Shown: positions 53,519 to 61,799 of the stretch, piece by piece
Numbering within the stretch: position 1 is the stretch's first letter
How the letters are laid out: each line of letters starts with the position of its first letter
Assembly: GCF_905171765.1 (NCBI RefSeq)
Contig: NC_053389.1
Location: 403,978,645-404,042,644, forward strand
Reading direction: 5' to 3'
Origin: Bufo bufo
Taxonomy: Eukaryota > Chordata > Amphibia > Anura > Bufonidae
DNA: 64,000 bases
Notes under the pieces: generated by a model
Databases searched by the model: none
The model's input: the letters and a program-made list of their open reading frames with translations, nothing else
Told to the model about the DNA's origin: nothing
Position numbers and translations under genes: made by a program

Positions 53519-56429
53519 ATGCTGCTCTCCGTTTCCTTTCAATATCCTCATAAATTTTTATTTGTCGAAGGTGCTGGATCCATTCATTTAACGAGGGTGG
53601 GGAGACGGACTCCTAGTTTTTAATTAAGATGACTTTTGCCGCCATCAGACCCTCATCCAGATCTGTCTGACCCGGACCGGAATTACCGTGTCTGGAGCAA
53701 AATATCCCAACATCACCGTCAACATCCCAGGGTTATATGTTGAAGAGGACTCCTTTTGTAGGGCTACAAAGACCTGTTCCCAGTACCATTTTAATTTGCT
53801 GCAGTTCCAAAGTGAATGGCCGAAATCCGCGTTCACACATCCACATTTAGGACAGCAGCCATCTCGGCCTTTATTTTGAGGAAATTTTGCTTGAGTTTTT
53901 GGCGTATAATACAATCGATGCAAGATCTTAAATTGAATTAATCTATGAGCATTAGAAATTGTGGCCTTTCTTACATTTCTATAAATACTAGTCCATTGTA
54001 GTGGGGGCAATGCAACTCTTGCTCCCATTTACTTGGGCTTTTAAATACAGTTACGGTTGCCAATGCCATTCGAAGTTTACAGTATAAGCTAGCTATCTTA
54101 ACCCTCTTATCTGTCTGGGCATAACAATAATCAAAAAATAAATTCTCCCTTTGTTGCTAGAGGCCTCATATACGTGTTTTAAACGTGAGTACATAAACAA
54201 ATCTAATGATGTACTATCAGTGAAGTTAAATTCCAAAAAAGATTTAAAATGTCCCAAAGAAAAGATATGACACACATTGACAACCCCCTTACGGAGCCAA
54301 TAAATAAAATCTGTGATTTTGAAGAATTCCACCAGATTCATGTTCTCCCACAGAGGGGTGAAGGCAAAAGAATAGGAGACTTTAAGTATCCTCTTAAGCT
54401 TATTCCAAACCATCTGTAGGGTTCAAGGTATCAATAGGGACTTCCTCAATCCTAAATAACCGGATTCCAAACATGTGAAAATATTCTCTATTGGTTTATC
54501 CATAACCTGAGTCAAATATTGTGCAAATAAACTCTCTTTAAAATTACAACATCGCTGAATCTGTGCACATAAATAATATCCTTGAAAAAAAGGAAGTGAT
54601 AACCCGCCCTCCGATTCTGACAGCCATAGTTATCTTTGTTTTATACGCACCCTCTTCCTTCCCCATATTAGAAAGTTAATAAGAGTCTCCAACCTATGGA
54701 AAAAGATATCATCGATCCAAACAGGGGAGGCACACATCGGGTACATCACAATAGGCAGAATGATCATTTTAACCAGTGCTATTCGATCAGTCTGTGCCAA
54801 TATCAATTTATGCCAAGCGCATATTTTAGACTTAACTTTATTCAAAACCGGGGCCAAATTATGCTCATAAAACCTATTTATGGGAACCCCAATCTTAACC
54901 CCCAAGTAGTCCAAGGTTTCATTGGGAGCAAGAACCCGTACTCCACTCCCCTCATCTACGGCCTTGCGGTTCAGCAGGAGGAGCGATGACTTGGTCCAAT
55001 TAATCAGATAACCCAATAATTTACCGAAATTCTCTATTGCTTCCATCACATAGGGAAGGATTTTCCATCACTGATCCAAAAACAGAATAACATCGGCATA
55101 GAGGCTTATTTTATCGCTCACTCCTGCCACCCCAAAGCCGTCTATGCGGTTATCTGATCGGATCTTACAGGCCAACGGTTCAATAAATAGGGCAAAAAGG
55201 AGGGGCGAAAGGGGGCGTCCCTGTCTCATCCCTTGCCGCATCGTAACAGGAGAAGAACTAATGCCATTAATATTAATACAAGCTGACGGCTATTCATATA
55301 GCATTTGGGTCATTTCTATGAATACATTCCCCAAACCGAAATAAGACATAGTGGACCACAGGAAAGACCACTCCATCCTGTCAAACGCCTTTGCGGCATC
55401 TAGAGACAGGATGAAGTGGTCTATACTACCCCCAGCAGAGAGATTCAAATACACCCTATAAAGACTCATCTGTATTTGCCAGCCCGGAATGAATCCTGTC
55501 TGGTTGGGATGTACCAGAGAGGCTATGACCCTCTTCAAGTGATTAGCCAAAATTTTTGCGAAGATTTTGTAATCTGTGTTTAAGAGCAATATGGGTCTAT
55601 ATGACCCCATATCGTATATATCTTTATCCTTTTTCAACACCAAGGTGATCACTGCCTCTCTAAATTATGGAGGTAAAGAACCAGATAAACAGGATTCATT
55701 CAAGACCCGCACAAAAATTGGAAGGAGCGATTTGGCGTGGTACCTATAGAGTTCAAACGGTAGACCGTCAGGACCAGGGGATGAATTGTATTTCAACAAT
55801 GGAAGTATCGATCGCAACTCATCCAGAAGAATGGGGCGATCCAGCATTTCCCTATCCTGTGGGTCTAACTGGGGGAGCCCCAATTGTTGTAGGTATTGAT
55901 CCATATCATCCTGACTAGGAGTAGGGTCGGACTGGTAGAGAGAAGAATAGTATTTCACATATTCCTCCCTAATCATCTCTGGGGACCTCACCCTATTACC
56001 TTTTGAATTCCTAATCTCCCTTATACTAGTAGCCTCTCTCTGATTACCAACTAACCGTGCCAAAAACGTACCTGTTTTGCCCGATTCACAGAAACGGTTT
56101 TGACCTTGTAAAAGAAGCTTGTGTTGAGCTTTACTATACACAAGTGTCTTAAGCTGTGAGTTGGCCTCCTTTAACTGGGTTATATATTGCTCATTATGGT
56201 GAGCAACTAATGCACCCTGTAAGCTCCTAATTGTCTCTGTCAGCTGTTGCTCCCTTCGGCGAAGTTCAGATCTATACCTATTGATTTTACTAAAATATAA
56301 GCCCCTTATATGGGCCTTTAATGCATCCCACACATAGTGTATATGTGTCGAGCCTACATTAAAGCCCCAGAATTCCTGTACATCCAGATCAATTCGATGT
56401 TGCTCTCCTATCACATCAAACCAATGCAA
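53519..56429 (-). pseudogene. L1-like ORF2: reverse transcriptase and C-terminal domain, multiply broken
   Basis: From the N-terminus: a pre-RT region (56429-55950), SPGPDGLPFELYRY (about 55790-55745), YRPILLLNTDYKIFAKILANHL and GFIPGWQ (55610-55490), LDAAKAFDRMEW (about 55405-55370), then the catalytic box near 55100, which reads YADV instead of Y/FADD. LDYLGVKIG (54930-54895) and RIALVKMIILPIVMYP (about 54790-54740) follow, and the C-terminal NAHRLIQFKILHRLYYTP and CPKCGCVNADFGHSLWNC (53955-53840), typical of the L1/Tx1 C-terminal region. Frameshifts occur at about 55290, 55050, 54620 and 54090. The last part continues to 53519, where the LTR interrupts it. It would nick and copy element RNA at the target. 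Confidence 0.88.
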
Positions 56430-56453
56430 GTTCAGTTTAAAGATTCTGCATAT

Positions 56454-56850
56454 CTTTAAAGTTCAGCCAGAGTGAACATTAGGTTCTTGGTCACCTCTCC
56501 TACCAAGGCCCTTGATCACTTAGTTAGGTGAACTAGTTCTAGTAAGAGTCCTGATTGGCCCAAACTTCTTCAATTTAAGAATTATGTAGGCCACTGTGCT
56601 CTTTAAGTGCAGCAGATTTTTTGTACCCTTCTCGAGATCTGTGCCTCCACACATTCTTATCACTGAGCTCTATTGTCAGTTCCTTTCATCCTCGTGGCTT
56701 GTTTTTTTCTCTAATATGCATTGTTAGCTGTTAGACCTTATATAGACAGGAGTATGTCTTTCCAAATCATGTCCAATCAACTGAATTTACCACATGTGGG
56801 CTCGTGAGCATCCAAAGGTGTTTGGATAATTTCACTTATTGTTTGTTGAT
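56454..56850 (-). pseudogene. Old Tc1-like transposase, N-terminal fragment (right of the L1 insertion)
   Basis: On the minus strand the sequence matches the HTH region of Tc1 transposases (decayed frames around a KKFGPIRTLTRTS-type hook at 56540-56570 and a following EVTKNLMFTLAEL-like block at 56470-56505), with 5' flank toward 56850 (gaccttatatagacaggagt, ccaatcaactgaatttacca). With 52228-52331 it makes one element split by the LINE. Confidence 0.65.
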
Positions 56851-57530
56851 ACAATACTTCCACCCGAATCTCACTTGTAAAATAGATAGTGGCAAGTTCT
56901 TCCACCAGGGGTCACTCAGGGAACCCCTGTTTAGCACTCACTAAGTGGTAATGACAGAATATAGTTACAGGTAGGTATAATAAAAAAAAATTGTCTTTTA
57001 TTACCATAGCAACAGGTAGGCAGAACTGGTGGACCTAGTGCATACTAAAAGCGTAAAACACAAATGGAAAGGAAAGATAATTAGTCTACTGGAGAACAGG
57101 TGAATTATAATAGCACTCATACAATGGCATTGGTCTAGGCGTCACAGTGGTCATAACTGTGACCAGGCCCTTAAGCCAGGGAACCAACAGAGCCCACCTA
57201 GCCAGTGGCCCACCGCCACTTACCATATCTTTCACTGCATCTTATAAAGAAAATACTATTAAGCACTTCCGTTATGGAAGCACTCACTAGTTTGCAGGAG
57301 GCGGGGGAGAGGTGAGTGAAGCGCTGTACTCACCCATCCTCCCTGGTCTTCTCTGGGCCCGCCCTGTACTGTCATAACTACATACAATGTCAGGACATAG
57401 TGCATGCACTATGATCTGAAACTGCAGACAGTCAGGTGACAGTGTAGCGCAGGCTCAGAGAAGACCTTGGAGCTCGACTGCAGGAGAGACGACCGCCAGA
57501 CCTGAAGAGTAGCAGCCATGCAGGAGAGGT
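56851..57530. other. Unassigned sequence
   Basis: No recognisable gene. Contains atcaaccact-poor, A/T-mixed sequence and an internal inverted pair near 57140-57165 (gtcacagtggtcataactgtgac). Confidence 0.4.
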
Positions 57531-57534
57531 TAAT

Positions 57535-57660
57535 TTATTCATTTTAAGGTCTGATATGAGGTCCGATATGGAGGTCTGAAAGGGGGTGGGATCTGAGAGG
57601 TCTGACATGGGGGTCTAATCTGAGGTCTAATATGGGGAGTTCTGACTTGGAGGCCTGTAT
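57535..57660. repeat. Short degenerate 'gaggtctgatatg' tandem repeat
   Basis: About six to eight imperfect copies of gaggtctgatatggg, 12-20 bases each. Confidence 0.7.
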
Positions 57661-57699
57661 AGCAAATTATCTGCGATTCTATATTATAAGGGTATTTTT

Positions 57700-58255
57700 A
57701 AGTATTGATTGGTTCTTTCCCCTTTAATTTTGTCTCTTTTATATTACTTTTAGTATTCTGTATAAGGATATTCCTTGTGATGTAGTACCTATCCCCCATT
57801 GTGCTAATAAGACCACATTCCTGAGTGATCTCAGAGACATATGTGGTGCACACTGGAGGAGGGACTGATGGGAATAACTGCACTGACAATTAGGGGGCAC
57901 TTGCAACATCATTCTTGGTAGGATGTAGGTATTGATTTGCCCTATCTCTTGTACACCCTGGGGTGTTGGTCATGTGTTATAATGTGATAGACAACCATGT
58001 GTTATAGCATGGCCGACCGGAGCGCTACCTCATATTGCATATTTAGGCTAGTGATGCATATTTACTTTTATTATTCTCTATGTGATTTGTCTGTGTTATC
58101 TTCTATTTAATCACACTTAATAAATATATTTATTCACTTAGCCTGCGTAAGCTTATCCATTTTCAGATCTGATGAATTTGTGTTACACTTGGCGGCAGTG
58201 GTGGGATTTGAGCAAATAGATATGCTTATTATTGCTAAAGTGTTACATAGAGAAA
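57700..58255 (+). other. Possible LTR end with a primer-binding-like sequence
   Basis: The sequence around 58180-58205 (tgtgttaca, then cttggcggcagtggtgggat) has the look of an LTR terminus followed by a primer-binding region, with aataaa near 58111. A matching LTR start was not identified, so this is tentative. Confidence 0.3.
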
Positions 58256-58745
58256 GGGTAGTTTTGTCCTGCCCTTCAGAACTTGAACCCAGGGACTCCT
58301 GTGTCCCAGGCTGCAGATTTCCCCTCTGAGCTATTCAGCTCTCTGGACAGCTCCTGTGCTGAACTGAAGCCTGGTTCCATGTGCCTCCAGTTTTAGTTCC
58401 CGCCTCCCTGGTTAGCTCCAGCCTTGCACTTCCTGCCTTGAGAGATTATTGTGCTCTCAGCCTATAATCAAGCTAGTCTCTCCTGCTCTGCTGCTAATAC
58501 TGACGCTCCATCTTGTGCATCAACCACTGGCTTCCTCCTTACTACAGCATTTGCCTACTCCTCTAGTACTGATGCTCCATCTTGTGCATCGACCACTGGC
58601 CTCCTCCTGACTACGGTATTTGCATAATCCTCTAATAATGACGCTCAATTTTTTGCATCGACCACTGGCTTCCTCGTGACTACGATATTGGCCTTGCAAT
58701 TTCCCCTAGTAGTTGCAATAAAAGACTCCGAACCAGACCCGGACC
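58256..58745 (+). other. Possible LTR fragment with a 67-bp triplicated segment
   Basis: Three copies of a roughly 67-base unit (ctgacgctccatcttgtgca, tcgaccactggcttcctcct) start near 58500, 58566 and 58636. Directly downstream is gcaataaaag (about 58718) and ccattaca, which could be a polyadenylation signal and LTR end. The triplication is clear; the LTR reading is tentative. Confidence 0.45.
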
Positions 58746-59111
58746 ATTACACTGCCACTCTGAATGGGAACCCTGGCATTTGAGGGATTCTGATAATTTG
58801 GGGACAGATTATTAATGGTTGCACATGTTGTGCAAATCTGATATAAACTGTGAGTGGGGCTGTTTTTAGGCTTGGTAGAATCTAGCAATGTTCTTTTGGA
58901 AGTTGTAGAACTGAGAAGATTCTAGTGAAAATCTGTAAGACTTTGTGTAGTAAGAGCTTGCAGATTGTGGACATCAGAGCTCCGGTGATGTTGAGGGGGG
59001 GTCTGAAGAGTTTGCAACAGTGCAGTGTCAAGATGGAAATTGATGTTGTAGAGGTATAGCACCGCACACCGATATTGCCAGTGCCAGCAAGGACTTGTCA
59101 GTCGGAGTCAA
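58746..59111. other. Unassigned sequence
   Basis: Nothing recognised. Confidence 0.4.
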
Positions 59112-60426
59112 ATAATAGAGAATTGCGGCACACAGCTTCTTTTGTCTGCAGTTTATGGCATTTATTAGTGTTACATCACTTGGGAGTTATGATCCAGTTA
59201 CATCTCAGAAGCAAAATAGTCACATACACTAGTATCAGGAGGAGAAAAACAGAACTGGATCACACATCCACAATGCTATACTTTGATCTAAATAAACTCG
59301 CTTCTCAGCGCCAAATTGAAGTGTACAGCCCCCCATACTACATGCTGTACAAGAGACATTAGTGTACATTTTGATCAAAAGGCATAAGCCCACTCCCCAC
59401 CCCAAGGTCGCCTCTTTGAGTGGGACCTACTCTGACAAAAAAGTGCAGCACAATGCGGTGACAAAGCGGCACTGCCCTAGTAGGCGGCGGGACCCAGGAG
59501 TCAAACAGCAACCCTGCTGTCTGATAATGCCACCCATGGCACTGGGTCCCACCAACCCACCAGCACAGTTCCCCAAAAACAAAGGCCACCAAGCAGTACT
59601 GCACCATGTGAACAGTTGTCTAACACAACATATCCTTGGCTATCAGGAGCTACAGGTCAATGACCACTTATATGCAGACTACTGCGAAATTAAAACCACC
59701 TGTGCCGAATGAGAGGAGTGCTGATACTAGTAATACAGAAGAAAGATTCAAATAACATATATCAGGGGGAGAAAAACAGAACTGGATCGCACATCCACAA
59801 TGCTATGCTTTGATCTAGTTAAACTTGCTTCTCAGCGCCATATTGAAGTGTACAGCCCCCATACTACATGATGTACAAGAGGCATTAGTGTACATTTTGA
59901 TCAAAAGGCATAAGACCCCTCACCACGCCAAGGTCAGAGTAGGTCCCACTCGCTAGGGCTTATGTACACTAATGCCTCTTGTACAGCATGTAGTATGGGG
60001 AGGCTGTACACTTCAATATGGCACTGAGAAGCGAGTTTAATTAAAGCAAAGCATATGTAGCATTGTGGATGTGCGATGCAGTTCTGTTTTTCTCCCCCTG
60101 ATATAAGTCACATGCACTAGATGTGGCGACCGGACGTTTCGGCCTATTAAGGCCTTCCTAAGCGGTCTATTATCTTAGTGTGACTTCTTGTATTCGATGG
60201 CGCTGGATCACCTAGTGATCCAGCGCCATCGAATACAACAAGTCACACTAAGATAATAGACCGCTGAGGAAGGCCTTAATAGGCCAAAATGTCCGGTCAC
60301 CAAATCTAGTGTATGTGACTACTTTGCTTCTGAGATGTAACTGGATCATAAATCCCAAGTGATGTAACACTAATAAATGTCATAAACTGCAGACAAAAGA
60401 AGCTGGGTTCCGCAATTCTCTATTAT
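59112..60426. mobile_element. Large foldback element with a nested central palindrome
   Basis: Outer arms 59112-59237 and 60299-60426 are inverted copies (gagaattgcggcacacagct and agctgggttccgcaattctc; gttacatctcagaagcaaa and tttgcttctgagatgtaac). Inside, a segment with gtgtacagccccc and tgtacattttgatcaaaagg occurs three times: direct at 59232-59395 and 59770-59935, inverted at 59955-60108. A central palindrome (60120-60306) follows. No coding. The ORF-like stretches (59075-59362, 59362-59712) are read through the repeats. Arm arrangement and the hammerhead-like motif suggest terminal repeats of a Penelope-like element (inference). Confidence 0.75.
60120..60306. ncRNA. Long palindrome carrying two decayed hammerhead-ribozyme-like motifs
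   Basis: Arms of about 92 bases pair around a 3-base loop at 60212-60214, with few mismatches. Each arm holds the order: stem gaccg, core ctgagga, stem ggcc-loop-ggcc, gaaac, gtc, stem cggtc. On the minus strand (60167-60128) the core is cttagga but gaaacgtc is kept. On the plus strand (60259-60298) ctgagga is kept but the gaaac part is aaaat. The layout C-U-G-A-N-G-A, stem II, G-A-A-A, N-U-H with stem I closing outside is that of a type-I hammerhead with a minimal stem III. An extra A before stem II is non-canonical. Activity is unlikely in either copy. Confidence 0.45.
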
Positions 60427-60800
60427 AAGATGGTAATTTATGACAGTGGTATAAAAAAAAGTCACATAAGTGTCTACAATTATCAGTATGGCACTTGTGT
60501 TAAATGTTCAGAAATATTGGTACCCTAATGCTATGTGTGAGTCCTGACCATAGCATTAGATATTCGAGCAGTAAAGGACAGTAAGTGTGACGTCACAGAC
60601 ACAAAGACAGCCCTTGTGCCCATCCCCTAGGCACAAGACACCCCCATGAAAGTACCACAAGCAAGTATAAAAAAGTACATTTAATGAATCCTATTTAATT
60701 TTTGTGTTCTTATCACTTTAGCAGCAAAGTCACATTCACTCTGGTTTGTTATCAAACTTGAACTTTCTATTGTTTTCCAACTAGCAGATGGGATCACAAT
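60427..60800. other. Unassigned sequence
   Basis: No gene or repeat recognised. Confidence 0.5.
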
Positions 60801-61091
60801 TAGAGTTGAGCGAACACCTGGATGTTCGGGTTTGAGAAGTTCGGCCGAACTTCCCGGAAATGTTCGGGTTCGGGATCCAAACCCGACCCGAACTTCGTCC
60901 CGAACCTGAACCCCATTGAAGTCAATGGGGACCCGAACTTTTCAGCACTAAAAAGGCTGTAAAACAGCCCAGGAAAGAGCTAGAGGGCTGCAAAAGGCAG
61001 CAACATGTAGGTAAATCCCCTGCAAACAAATGTGGATAGGGAAATGAATAAAAATAAAAATAAAATAAATAAAAATTAACCAATATCAATT

Positions 61092-61650
61092 GGAGAGAGG
61101 TCCCATAGCAGAGAATCTGGCTTCACGTCAGCAGAGAATCAGTCTCTTCATGCCATAGCAGAGAATCTGGCTTCACGTCACCCACCACTGTAACAGTCCA
61201 TTGTCATATATTTAGGCCCCGGCACCCAGGCAGAGGAGAGAGGTCCTGTAACAGAGAATCTGGCTTAGTGTCAGCAGAGAATCAGTCTGCATGTCTTAGC
61301 AGAGAATCATGCTTTACGTCACCCAACACTGGAACAGGCCACTGTCACATATTTAGGCCCAGGCAGAGGAGAGAGGTCCCGTAACAGAGAATCTGGCTTC
61401 ATGTCAGCAGAGAATCAGTCTTCATGTCATAGCAGAGAATCAGGCTTCACGTCACCCACCACTGGAACAGGCCACTGTCACATATTTAGGCCCAGGCACC
61501 CAGGCAGAGGAGAGAGGTCCCGTAACAGAGAATCTGGCTTCATGTCAGCAGAGAATCAGTCTTCATGTTATAGCAGAGAATCAGGCTTCACGTCACCCAC
61601 CACTGGAATAGGCCACTGTCACATATTTAGGCCCCGGCACCCAGACAGAG
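61092..61650. repeat. About 140-bp tandem repeat in the hAT-4 3' region
   Basis: Four units, with gagagaggtcc starts near 61092, 61235, 61368 and 61508. Each has smaller internal repeats of gcagagaatc and tcacccaccactgg. Confidence 0.9.
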
Positions 61651-61799
61651 GAGAGGTTCATTCAACTTTGGGTTGCCCCGAAATATAATGGTAAAATGAA
61701 AATAAAAATAGGATTGAATGAGGAAGTGCCCTGGAGTACAATAATATATTGTTAAGTGGAGGTAGTTAATGTCTAATCTGCACAAGGGATGGACAGGTC

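Larger units (their letters stand above)
52332..56444 (-). mobile_element. 5'-truncated L1-like LINE inserted in an old Tc1
   Basis: Minus-strand ORF2 relic with its 3' end at 52332, where a T-rich stretch (ttattatttttttt) is the plus-strand image of a poly-A tail. The 9-mer tctgcatat occurs on both sides (52323-52331 and 56445-56453), the target-site duplication. Only RT and C-terminal regions are present; the endonuclease domain is missing, i.e. the usual 5' truncation of LINEs. A 920-bp LTR is inserted near its 3' end (52599-53518). Confidence 0.88.

Noticed and set aside
52594..53523. An intact endogenous retrovirus
   Set aside because: Only one LTR and no internal gag, pol or env sequence between the flanking duplication; it is a solo LTR.
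53645..56429. A host gene on the minus strand with several exons
   Set aside because: All blocks are collinear with one LINE ORF2; breaks are frameshifts without splice-site logic.
57700..58745. A complete LTR retrotransposon between two LTR-like ends
   Set aside because: No matching start and end, no coding in between; kept only as tentative fragments.
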